Under the pieces are notes generated by a model that saw nothing but the letters and a program-made list of their open reading frames with translations, had not been told where the DNA came from and ran no database searches. Made by a program: the position numbers and the translations under genes. From Comamonadaceae bacterium (GTDB lineage: Bacteria > Pseudomonadota > Gammaproteobacteria > Burkholderiales > Burkholderiaceae_C), in the NCBI GenBank assembly GCA_947485165.1, contig CANKRG010000018.1, forward strand, positions 1 through 37,268: a stretch of 37,268 nt of DNA, written 5' to 3'. Below, in pieces: positions 11,803 to 19,201 of the stretch (the stretch's first letter is position 1; every line of letters starts with the position of its first letter).

Positions 11803-12264
11803 ATGAACCAAGTTAAACGCAAGCTACAACAAGGTTTCACCTTGATCGAGTTGATGATCGTTGTCGCGATCATCGGTATTTTGGCGGCGATTGCTTTGCC
11901 AGCTTACCAAGATTACACAGTCCGTGCAAAAGTATCCGAGGGTTTGGTTTTGGCCAGTTCTGCGAAATTGGCAGTGACTGAAAATGGTGCGAACGGTAAA
12001 AATTACGCCAGTGGATGGATTGCACCTTCTGTTACTGCTGCGGTTGCTTCATTGGCAATTGCTGAGGCCACTGGTGTAATTACTATTACATATACTACAG
12101 CAGCTGGAAACGGTACCATTTTTATGGTTCCAAGTTCGGGTGGTACATCTTTCACAGGCGGTACGGCAACAACCTCAAATGTATATAGTGGTGGTTCAGT
12201 TACTTGGGCTTGCACAGATGGTACATTGCTCGCAAAATATCGTCCCCCAATTTGTCGCACATAA
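11803..12264 (+). CDS. pilA: Type IV pilin (PilA-like major pilin)
   Basis: [47 protein letters not shown] class III signal peptide and C-terminal Cys pair ([19 protein letters not shown]). ggag precedes ATG 11803. Confidence 0.93.
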   Translation: MNQVKRKLQQGFTLIELMIVVAIIGILAAIALPAYQDYTVRAKVSEGLVLASSAKLAVTENGANGKNYASGWIAPSVTAAVASLAIAEATGVITITYTTAAGNGTIFMVPSSGGTSFTGGTATTSNVYSGGSVTWACTDGTLLAKYRPPICRT

Positions 12265-12287
12265 TCACCCACGATATTTAATGCAAT

Positions 12288-12314
12288 GGCGCTTCGGCGC
12301 CTTTGTTTTTTTTT
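12288..12314 (+). terminator. Rho-independent terminator of the pilin gene
   Basis: GGCGC-TTCG-GCGCC followed by TTTGTTTTTTTTT, 23 bp after the pilin stop. Confidence 0.85.
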
Positions 12315-12439
12315 AGGCTGAGGAAATACTAATGTTGCATCCATTTGAGTAGGGCAGTGCTGCTGCGCTATCTGCCCATCATCGCCCGGCAAGACAAGTA
12401 ATGGGGTCAGGTCTTGCTATATCACATTTCGACATTTAA

Positions 12440-12516
12440 ATGCTATAAATTACATAGCTGTTAAAGCAATGAATACGCCGGATATAGGCGAGAATTCATC
12501 TAAAATTGAGGTTTTT
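12440..12516 (+). repeat. Dispersed repeat R2, intergenic copy left of the TA module
   Basis: atgctataaattacatagctgttaaagcaatgaatacgccggatataggcgagaattcatctaaaattgaggtttt. Confidence 0.75.
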
Positions 12517-12550
12517 GCAGCTGTTGGTTTGTGCAAAATTTCGAAAATGA

Positions 12551-12563
12551 GCTACAATGTAGC
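12551..12563 (+). promoter_or_regulatory. Putative TA promoter/operator
   Basis: Near-palindrome GCTACAATGTAGC containing -10-like TACAAT (12553-12558), 18 bp after TTGTGC (12529-12534), upstream of antitoxin ATG 12584. Confidence 0.4.
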
Positions 12564-12583
12564 CCAAATTGGGGAATTTATAT

Positions 12584-12844
12584 ATGTCTGCAAATGCTGT
12601 TGTACGCGCTCGGATTGATGAGCACATTAGAGATGAAGCTTCCATTGTGCTGGCTGCAATGGGGCTGACGGTGTCTGACGCTTTTCGGATGATGTTGACT
12701 CGTGTTGTTAGCGAAAAGGCCTTGCCTTTTGAAGTCTTGGTACCCAATGCAAAGACGATTGCTGCTATGAAGGAAGCGCGTTTGGGCAAGACGACGCCAG
12801 TAACGCTGGATGAGTTGCAAGCGGTACTAGATGCGGACGATTAA
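12584..12844 (+). CDS. RelB/DinJ-family antitoxin
   Basis: MSANAVVRARIDEHIRDEASIVLAAMGLTVSDAFRMMLTRVVSEKALPFEVLVPNAKTIAAMKEAR, ribbon-helix-helix RelB/DinJ pattern. Confidence 0.88.
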   Translation: MSANAVVRARIDEHIRDEASIVLAAMGLTVSDAFRMMLTRVVSEKALPFEVLVPNAKTIAAMKEARLGKTTPVTLDELQAVLDADD

Positions 12845-13119
12845 CCAAGCCAGTCAATTTAAGCGTGATTTGAAGCGTGAAGCGTGAGGCGAAAGGGATG
12901 CATCGAGCAATGCTAGCCAAAGAATTCACACACATTGTGAAATCATTGGCTTTGGATGAGCCTTTGTCTGAAAAGTACCGTGACCATGCCTTATCTGGTG
13001 ACTGGAAAGACCATCGCGATGGTCATATCAAACCCGATTTGGTGTTGATCTATTGCAAGCCAGATGAAGAGCAGCTGCAACTCGTGCGGCTGGGGTCGCA
13101 CAGTGAGTTGGGATTGTAG
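12831..13119 (+). pseudogene. YafQ-family toxin, frameshifted by a 7-bp tandem duplication
   Basis: ATG 12831 (overlapping the antitoxin stop) reads MRTINQASQFKRDLKREA*; deleting one copy of gaagcgt gives MRTINQASQFKRDLKREAKGMHRAMLAKEFTHIVKSLALDEPLSEKYRDHALSGDWKDHRDGHIKPDLVLIYCKPDEEQLQLVRLGSHSELGL. Confidence 0.85.
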
Positions 13120-13126
13120 GTGTAAA

Positions 13127-13204
13127 TTGCTATATTTTTAATAGCTTATTGGGTAATGAATTCGCTGGATAGTGCTATATTTGATGCCTTAATAGGGGGT
13201 AAAA
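13127..13204 (+). repeat. Dispersed repeat R2, intergenic copy right of the TA module
   Basis: ttgctatatttttaatagcttattgggtaatgaattcgctggatagtgctatatttgatgccttaatagggggtaaaa. Confidence 0.7.
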
Positions 13205-13290
13205 GGGCCTTTTCATTTGTAACTTACACCTGTCAGTTCGCACATGGCACGTTAAAAGGGCGCACTTTCATTGTATAATCGATTTGCTGT

Positions 13291-13367
13291 GCGGCTGTAG
13301 CTCAGTTGGATAGAGTACTTGGCTACGAACCAAGGGGTCGTGGGTTCAATTCCTGCCAGCCGCACCA
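13291..13367 (+). tRNA. tRNA-Arg (anticodon ACG)
   Basis: Cloverleaf: acceptor GCGGCTG/CAGCCGC, anticodon arm CTTGG-CTACGAA-CCAAG, T-loop GGTTCAATTCC, encoded CCA. Preceded by TATAAT at 13274-13279. Confidence 0.97.
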
Positions 13368-13376
13368 CAAAACTTG

Positions 13377-13420
13377 AACGCCTTTAGAGATTGTAAAATC
13401 TTTAAAGGCGTTTTCTTTTG
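13377..13420 (+). terminator. Rho-independent terminator after tRNA-Arg
   Basis: AACGCCTTTAGAGATT...AATCTTTAAAGGCGTT followed by TTCTTTT. Confidence 0.8.
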
Positions 13421-13469
13421 GGCGCTTGCTTTTGAGTACTAACTTTTTCGGGGTGGTCTTGCCAGCAAT

Positions 13470-13721
13470 TCAAGCCTTCATGCGAATCTCGTCGGCATGC
13501 ACGGGGTAGGGCGCGGTGGTGGATGTGTCTGAATTTTGTCCGGCTAAGGTGCTGGCAAAGCCGTGGTTGATGTCGCGGTGGTGCGCCTCGTCGGCTTGAA
13601 CCACCAGCACCACATCGCGCAGCGTGGCTCCTTGCGGCGTGTGGTGCTTGGGTTACTCGTCGATGGATTGGGATTCATCCATACGCGCGCCATCGTCGGG
13701 CTGAAAGTCGTGTTGCGTCAT
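13470..13721 (-). pseudogene. Alternative oxidase (AOX) remnant, internally deleted
   Basis: Minus strand: [91 protein letters not shown] is the C-terminal diiron motif of AOX. Confidence 0.75.
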
Positions 13722-13817
13722 GTGTGCCTTCCTTGTGGATGTCAAACAGATGTCAAAAACTCGTGCTTCGCCCAATATATCAGGTTAATGCGCAAGTTTT
13801 CAACGCACGGTTTTGTC

Positions 13818-14087
13818 CTATAGCGCTTGACGACTTACTTCTTTGGCAAAGACTTGCCAAAATTCCGCATTCTGCGTGGTCGCAAAGTTGATGCGCATCA
13901 AGGTGCTGGGGCGGCGGTCGGCTAAAACAAAGCGCCGGGGGCAAGCAGGTAGCCGTGGGTGAGTGCCAACTTCACCGATCTGCCCCGTGCTGCATCAAGC
14001 TGGGTGCGGATGCGCTCGGCGTGGCGAGCAATTTGGTGTCCAGCATTTGCAGGCGCGCAAATTCAATCGCCCAGCCGGGTTCTCTTG
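13818..14087 (-). pseudogene. C-terminal remnant of a MocR-like PLP-dependent aminotransferase/regulator
   Basis: Minus strand, at least two frameshifts: EPGWAIEFARLQMLDTKL|LARHAERIRTQLDAARGRSVKLALTHGYLLAPGALF|ADRRPSTLMRINFATTQNAEFWQVFAKEVSRQAL*. Confidence 0.65.
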
Positions 14088-14152
14088 AGTTCGTGTATTG
14101 ATAAATATGACAGTACACTTAAATAAACTGACCTGCTGTACTGCATGGCTAG

Positions 14153-14295
14153 GGAACACCTGCATCAGTCCGTTCGCATTGAGCTTGTCGAAATGCTTTC
14201 GTTATAAATCAATAACTTAGAGAAGGCTTCGACAGAGCCTGTCCTGAGCCCGTCGAAGGGCTCAGCCCGAACGGGAGGGGTTATGCAGAGCTTCC
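14153..14295. mobile_element. Candidate 143-bp IS5-type MITE containing REP-like palindromes
   Basis: Ends GGAACACCTGCATCAG and (reverse complement) GGAAGCTCTGCATAAC, flanked by CTAG at 14149-14152 and 14296-14299; interior arms tccgttcgcattgagcttgtcgaaatgc and gcttcgacagagcctgtcctgagcccgtcgaagggctcagcccgaacgg. Confidence 0.6.
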
Positions 14296-14367
14296 CTAGT
14301 GTATTGTTTTATCGCTTAAAGTGTCAATAACTATTGTTAACATGAAAACATATGTGAACACGTCCGA

Positions 14368-14967
14368 ATGAACACTTCAGAATTCATCGCCTTATTGGCC
14401 TTAACTACCGCCGCCAGCTTCACGCCTGGGCCGAACACCACGCTGTCCACCGCGCTGGCGGCCAACTACGGCTTGAAGCGCGCGATGACTTTTGTCTGCG
14501 CCGTGCCCATCGGCTGGGGGCTGCTTTTTACCTTGTGCGCTGGCGGCGTGGGCGCTTTGGTGGTCGCTATGCCCGCGCTGCGGCTGGGCATCAAGGTGCT
14601 GGGTGTGGGCTATTTGCTGTGGTTGGCTTACAAAATTGGCACGGCTAGCCAATTGAGCTCGGTTGATGCGTCCCGCTTGAGCATCACATTTTTTCAAGGT
14701 GTGATGCTGCAGTTTTTGAACATCAAGGCTTGGATGTTGGCGCTGGCTGTGGTGGCCGGCTGGATGGCGGGGCGCGCTGACGCTGCAAATCGTTTTGCAT
14801 TGCTCTTGCCCATCATGTTGTTTTTCGGCTTTGCGAGCAATTTGCTGTACGCCGCGATGGGCTCGCTGCTGCGCGAGTGGCTGCAGCAAGGACACCGTTT
14901 GGCGTGGTTTAACCGCTTCATGGCAACCGTGTTGGCTGCGACAGCGGCTTGGATGGCGACTTTTTAG
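14368..14967 (+). CDS. LysE family translocator
   Basis: 199-aa membrane ORF: FIALLALTTAASFTPGPNTTLSTALAANYGLKRAMTFVCAVPIGWG. Confidence 0.88.
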   Translation: MNTSEFIALLALTTAASFTPGPNTTLSTALAANYGLKRAMTFVCAVPIGWGLLFTLCAGGVGALVVAMPALRLGIKVLGVGYLLWLAYKIGTASQLSSVDASRLSITFFQGVMLQFLNIKAWMLALAVVAGWMAGRADAANRFALLLPIMLFFGFASNLLYAAMGSLLREWLQQGHRLAWFNRFMATVLAATAAWMATF

Positions 14968-14968
14968 T

Positions 14969-15973
14969 ATGAATTCGGCACACATATCAACCCAAAACGT
15001 CAAAACTGGCCTGTGGCTAGGGCTTTTAGGCGTCACGATTTTTGCCGCCACACTGCCGTTGACCAAGCTGGCCGTCGGCACGGCTGCAGACCCCCAGTTG
15101 ACGCCTTGGTTCATCACCTTTGGCCGCGCAGCAGTGGCTGGTTTGCTATCAATTTTATATCTGCTTAGGCAATATAGTCGCCGGCTAGAGCCAGATAATG
15201 ACCATAAATCAGACCCTAAAAACGCTAAAACCATGGTTTGGAAGCTGCCAAACGCAGCCGAGTGGGGTTTGCTGGCGTTCACCGCCTGTGGCGTGGTGGT
15301 CGGCTTTCCCTTGTTCATGTCTTTGGCCTTGCAAGATGTACCCAGCACGCATGGTGCCGTCGTTACCGGCTTGCTGCCACTGACCACAGCGGTGATTGCC
15401 GCATTGTGGTTTCGCCAAAAGCCCAGCGCCGGGTTTTGGCTGTGCGCGGTGTTGGGCTCGCTGCTGGTTTTGGCGTTTATGGTGCTGCGTTCAGCAGATG
15501 CGACGGGGCATGTCAGCCTGCACGCCGCCGATGTGTTTTTGCTCCTCGCCATGCTCAGCGCCTCGTTTGGCTACATCGGCGGCGCGCGCTTAACGCCATC
15601 CTTGGGCGCAGAGCGGGTGATTTGCTGGGTCTTGGTGCTGTCATTGCCAATTACCGTTCCCATGACGTGGCTGAACCTGCCGCCAAACCTAGCTGCCATC
15701 CATACCAGCAGCTGGTGGGCATTTGCCTATGTCGCTATTTTCTCCATGTGGCTGGGCTTTTTCGCCTGGTATCGGGGCTTAGCTTTGGGCGGGGCCGTCC
15801 GCGTCAGCCAAGTCCAGCTCGTCCAACCGTTCTTGAGCCTGCTGTTCGCCATCCCGTTGTTGGGAGAGAAAATCGATGCCATGACGCTGGGTTTTGGACT
15901 GGCGGTGATTGCGACTGTGTTTGTGGGGAAGAGGATGCCAGTGGGTACGTCAGCTTTGAGGAGCTCGAAATGA
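14969..15973 (+). CDS. DMT (EamA) family transporter
   Basis: From ATG 14969: MNSAHISTQNVKTGLWLGLLGVTIFAATLPLTKLAVG...; multiple TM segments with duplicated EamA architecture. The ORF-track start (14795) lies in the upstream gene. Confidence 0.87.
   Translation: MNSAHISTQNVKTGLWLGLLGVTIFAATLPLTKLAVGTAADPQLTPWFITFGRAAVAGLLSILYLLRQYSRRLEPDNDHKSDPKNAKTMVWKLPNAAEWGLLAFTACGVVVGFPLFMSLALQDVPSTHGAVVTGLLPLTTAVIAALWFRQKPSAGFWLCAVLGSLLVLAFMVLRSADATGHVSLHAADVFLLLAMLSASFGYIGGARLTPSLGAERVICWVLVLSLPITVPMTWLNLPPNLAAIHTSSWWAFAYVAIFSMWLGFFAWYRGLALGGAVRVSQVQLVQPFLSLLFAIPLLGEKIDAMTLGFGLAVIATVFVGKRMPVGTSALRSSK
15143..15223 (+). repeat. Dispersed repeat R2, in-frame copy in the DMT gene
   Basis: ttgctatcaattttatatctgcttaggcaatatagtcgccggctagagccagataatgaccataaatcagaccctaaaa. 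Confidence 0.75.
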
Positions 15974-16102
15974 CAACCGACCAACTACTGCCCTCACCGT
16001 CTTCGCCGCCGTTTCCTTTGGCACTATCGTTGTATGTCCTACCGTCCAACCCTTGTTTAAGCTGTGATCTAAAATTCAAATACTATAAAACTGGAAAATA
16101 AC

Positions 16103-17314
16103 ATGAGCATGCAGTGGAAACAGGCCAGACGCGCCGAAAAAATGAACCCGTCAGTGATTCGCGAAATCCTGAAAGTGACGGACAAACCCGGCATCATCAG
16201 CTTTGCGGGTGGCCTGCCGTCGCCACAAACTTTCCCTATTCCAGAGTTCGCCGCAGCATGCGCCAAAGTGTTGGGTGAAGACGGCAAAGCCGCGCTGCAA
16301 TATGCGGCCAGTGAAGGCTTTGGGCCGCTGCGCGAACAAGTTGCTGCTAGCTTGCCGTGGAAGGTTGATGCCAACCAAGTGTTGATCACCACCGGTTCGC
16401 AGCAATGCTTAGATTTGGTCGCCAAGATTTTGATTGACGAAGGCAGCCGCATCTTGGTCGAAACGCCCACTTATTTGGGCGCACTGCAAGCTTTCACGCC
16501 GATGGAGCCCGAAGTGGTCTCTGTGAAAAGCGACGACGAAGGCATTGATGTTGCAGACCTCAAAGCCAAATTTTCTAAGGACGGCAAAGACGCGCGCTTC
16601 TTGTACGTGTTGCCCAACTTTCAAAACCCAACCGGTCGCACCATGAGTGAAGCTCGTCGCGCGGCTTTGAGCGCAGCGGCGCAAGAGATAGGTCTGCCCA
16701 TCATTGAAGACAACCCCTATGGCGAATTGTGGTTTGACCAGCCGCCACCACTGCCGCTCACGGCGCGTAACCCCGATGGTTGCGTCTACCACGGCTCGTT
16801 CAGCAAGGTGCTGGCGCCAGGTCTGCGGTTAGGCTTTTTAGTCGCGCCCAAAGCGCTTTATCCCAAATTGCTACAAGCCAAGCAAGCCGCCGATTTGCAC
16901 ACGCCAAGCTTTAACCAGCGCGTGGCCTCTGAAGTGTTGCAGGGTGACTTTTTGTCACGTCATGTTCCGATGATTCGCGCTTTGTACAAATCGCAGCGCG
17001 ATGCGATGCTGGTCGCTCTAGCCCGAGAAATGCCAGTGACTCCCGGCAATCCAGACAAAAGCGTGACGTGGAATTCACCCGACGGCGGCATGTTCCTCTG
17101 GGCGCGTCTGCCTGCAGACATGAGCGCGGTTGAGCTGCTGCCCAAAGCCGTCGATAAAAACGTCGCTTTCGTGCCCGGCTCGCCCTTCTACGCCGATAAT
17201 GCCGACCCGCGCACCCTGCGTTTGAGCTTTGTGACGGCTTCGGTGGCGCAAATCAATATTGGTATCAAGGCTTTGGCGGATACGATCAAAGAAGCCATGG
17301 TCAAAGAAGCCTGA
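16103..17314 (+). CDS. PLP-dependent aminotransferase class I/II (2-aminoadipate transaminase-like)
   Basis: 403-aa ORF: PGIISFAGGLPSPQTFPIPEF...ITTGSQQCLDLVAKILIDEG...LPNFQNPTGRTMS...HGSFSKVLAPGLRLGFLVAP. Confidence 0.93.
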   Translation: MSMQWKQARRAEKMNPSVIREILKVTDKPGIISFAGGLPSPQTFPIPEFAAACAKVLGEDGKAALQYAASEGFGPLREQVAASLPWKVDANQVLITTGSQQCLDLVAKILIDEGSRILVETPTYLGALQAFTPMEPEVVSVKSDDEGIDVADLKAKFSKDGKDARFLYVLPNFQNPTGRTMSEARRAALSAAAQEIGLPIIEDNPYGELWFDQPPPLPLTARNPDGCVYHGSFSKVLAPGLRLGFLVAPKALYPKLLQAKQAADLHTPSFNQRVASEVLQGDFLSRHVPMIRALYKSQRDAMLVALAREMPVTPGNPDKSVTWNSPDGGMFLWARLPADMSAVELLPKAVDKNVAFVPGSPFYADNADPRTLRLSFVTASVAQINIGIKALADTIKEAMVKEA

Positions 17315-17410
17315 AGTCTGCATGACACTCACTTTATGACGCTTATTGCCCGATCAAACCGCGAAGCACGTGCTTTTGCACCATCGCAGCCCCCTGCTGA
17401 GCCAACCGTT

Positions 17411-18154
17411 ATGAAAACACAAATCGACCACATCGTCGTCGTCGCCCACACGCTGGAGCAAGGTGTGGCGTGGTGCGAAGCGACGCTGGGTATCACCCCT
17501 GAAGCGGGTGGCGACCACCCACAATTCGGTACGCATAACCGCTTGTTCAAAATTGCAACGCCCAGCTACCCGCTGGCTTATTTTGAGATTATTGCTATTA
17601 AAAAAGCAGCGATTCAGGCAACAAATACGCCGGCTAGTGGCCAAAATAGCACTAAAAATGAGGTTAAAAACAGCCGTTGGTTTGACATGGATGATGCTGC
17701 GTTGCAAGCCGCCGTCGCCAAAGAGCCGCGCTTGTTGCATTTTGTGGCGAATACGGAAGATATCCAAGCCGCGCGCGCCGCGTTGAAGGCGCAAGGCATA
17801 GACCGCGGACCAGCCGTCGAAGCCAGTCGTCCGACCCGCAAAGGCCGTTTGGAGTGGAAAATCACCGTGCGTGACGATGGCCAGCGTTTGTTCAACGGCA
17901 CGCTGCCCAGCCTGATTCAATGGGGTAAAACGAACGCTGCAGAGCCGCTGCGTCTGCACCCCAGAAACACCATGCCCCGCTCTGGCGTGTCGCTGCAAAG
18001 CGTGGCGGTGACCTCGCCCACGCCTGAGAAACTGCAAGCCGCGTATGACGCGATTGGACTGGTGGGTGTCTCATTGTCTGAGGGCGGCGCCAATATCACG
18101 GTGACCTTGAAAACGCCCAAAGGCGTGGTCGAACTGCAAAGCTTCGGAATTTAA
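17411..18154 (+). CDS. VOC / glyoxalase-like domain protein
   Basis: From ATG 17411: MKTQIDHIVVVAHTLEQGVAWCEATLGITPEAGGDHPQFGTHNRLFKIA...YFEIIAI. Confidence 0.85.
   Translation: MKTQIDHIVVVAHTLEQGVAWCEATLGITPEAGGDHPQFGTHNRLFKIATPSYPLAYFEIIAIKKAAIQATNTPASGQNSTKNEVKNSRWFDMDDAALQAAVAKEPRLLHFVANTEDIQAARAALKAQGIDRGPAVEASRPTRKGRLEWKITVRDDGQRLFNGTLPSLIQWGKTNAAEPLRLHPRNTMPRSGVSLQSVAVTSPTPEKLQAAYDAIGLVGVSLSEGGANITVTLKTPKGVVELQSFGI
17592..17670 (+). repeat. Dispersed repeat R2, in-frame copy in the VOC gene
   Basis: ttgctattaaaaaagcagcgattcaggcaacaaatacgccggctagtggccaaaatagcactaaaaatgaggttaaaaa; encodes AIKKAAIQATNTPASGQNSTKNEVKN. Confidence 0.85.
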
Positions 18155-18181
18155 TCCATACGGTTTGTGTCATGGTTGCGA

Positions 18182-18197
18182 CTGCGTAAATACGCAG
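18182..18197. promoter_or_regulatory. Perfect inverted repeat upstream of the histidine phosphatase gene
   Basis: CTGCGTA-AA-TACGCAG, 5 bp before TTGACA (18203). Confidence 0.35.
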
Positions 18198-18216
18198 AGG
18201 CGTTGACAATGTCTGT

Positions 18217-18879
18217 ATGGGACATCTCTACTTAATACGCCACGGCCAGGCTTCGTTTGGCGCGGAAGATTACGACAACTTGAGCGAGCTGGGCCACAAG
18301 CAGGCTGAACGTTTGGGCACCTACTTCAAACAAAAAAACCAGCAGTTTGACGCCGTCATCACGGGCACGCTGCGACGCCACACGCAAACCTGGCAAGGCA
18401 TCGCCAAAGGCGCAGGCTTTGCGCATGAGCCGCTGCAAATGCCCGGTTTGAACGAATACGACAGCCACGCCGTTATTGCCACCATCCACCCCGGCAAGCT
18501 AGAAAAGCCAGATACACCAGAGTTGTACAGACACCATTTCCGTTTGCTCAAAGACGGCCTGACGCAGTGGATGAACGGCGTGGTCAGCCCCATCGGCATG
18601 CCCAGCTACATGGATTTTCAGCAAGGCGTGGTTGATGCACTTGACCATGTGCGGAAAAACGAATCTGGAAACATTTTGATCGTCTCCAGCGGCGGCCCGA
18701 TTTCAACCGCTGTCGGTCACATCCTGGGCACCACGCCCGAAACCACCATCGAGCTGAACCTGCGTATCCGCAACTGCTCCGTCACCGAATTCGCCTTCAC
18801 CCCCAAGCGCCACATGCTGGTGACGTACAACACGCTGCCGCATTTTGAGGAATTGCCGGATTGGGTGACGTATGCTTGA
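18217..18879 (+). CDS. Histidine phosphatase family protein
   Basis: MGHLYLIRHGQASFGAEDYDNLSELGHKQAERLG; RHG motif. Confidence 0.92.
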   Translation: MGHLYLIRHGQASFGAEDYDNLSELGHKQAERLGTYFKQKNQQFDAVITGTLRRHTQTWQGIAKGAGFAHEPLQMPGLNEYDSHAVIATIHPGKLEKPDTPELYRHHFRLLKDGLTQWMNGVVSPIGMPSYMDFQQGVVDALDHVRKNESGNILIVSSGGPISTAVGHILGTTPETTIELNLRIRNCSVTEFAFTPKRHMLVTYNTLPHFEELPDWVTYA

Positions 18880-18883
18880 CCCA

Positions 18884-19201
18884 TCAAAATTTTTCAGGGC
18901 GCAGAATTTCAACGTCCTGTATGAAAGAGACCATGGCGTAGTTTGCATAATAGTGTGTTTGTAGATAGCTAACGACAGATTCTGCAAGTACGCGATTGCA
19001 AATCACTTCTATACGAATATTTGCAGCTTCCTTCCAGGCTGCGTCACGTATGCCGCGACTGCCTCGGCCACGCGCATCCGTGACGGTATATCCGCCAACA
19101 CCCAGTTTATCCAAGTCACTTATGAGAGATTCCTCAATAGCGGCTTCTGTAACAACTGTCAGCAGCGTTCTTTTTTGATGCGTTTGTGTCATGTTAGTCA
19201 T
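18884..19201 (-). CDS. P-II-like protein, SbtB type
   Basis: MTNMTQTHQKRTLLTVVTEAAIEESLISDLDKLGVGGYTVTDARGRGSRGIRDAAW...; P-II-like fold pattern, start overlaps the sbtA-like stop (ATGA). Confidence 0.78.
   Translation of the reverse strand: MTNMTQTHQKRTLLTVVTEAAIEESLISDLDKLGVGGYTVTDARGRGSRGIRDAAWKEAANIRIEVICNRVLAESVVSYLQTHYYANYAMVSFIQDVEILRPEKF

Noticed and set aside
14401-15552. 383-aa minus-strand ORF opposite LysE/DMT genes
   Set aside because: Antisense to two well-supported membrane protein genes; composition is low-complexity and no domain is evident.
15238-16101. 287-aa plus-strand ORF overlapping the DMT transporter
   Set aside because: Same-strand alternate frame of the transporter; Arg/Cys-rich translation without domain features.
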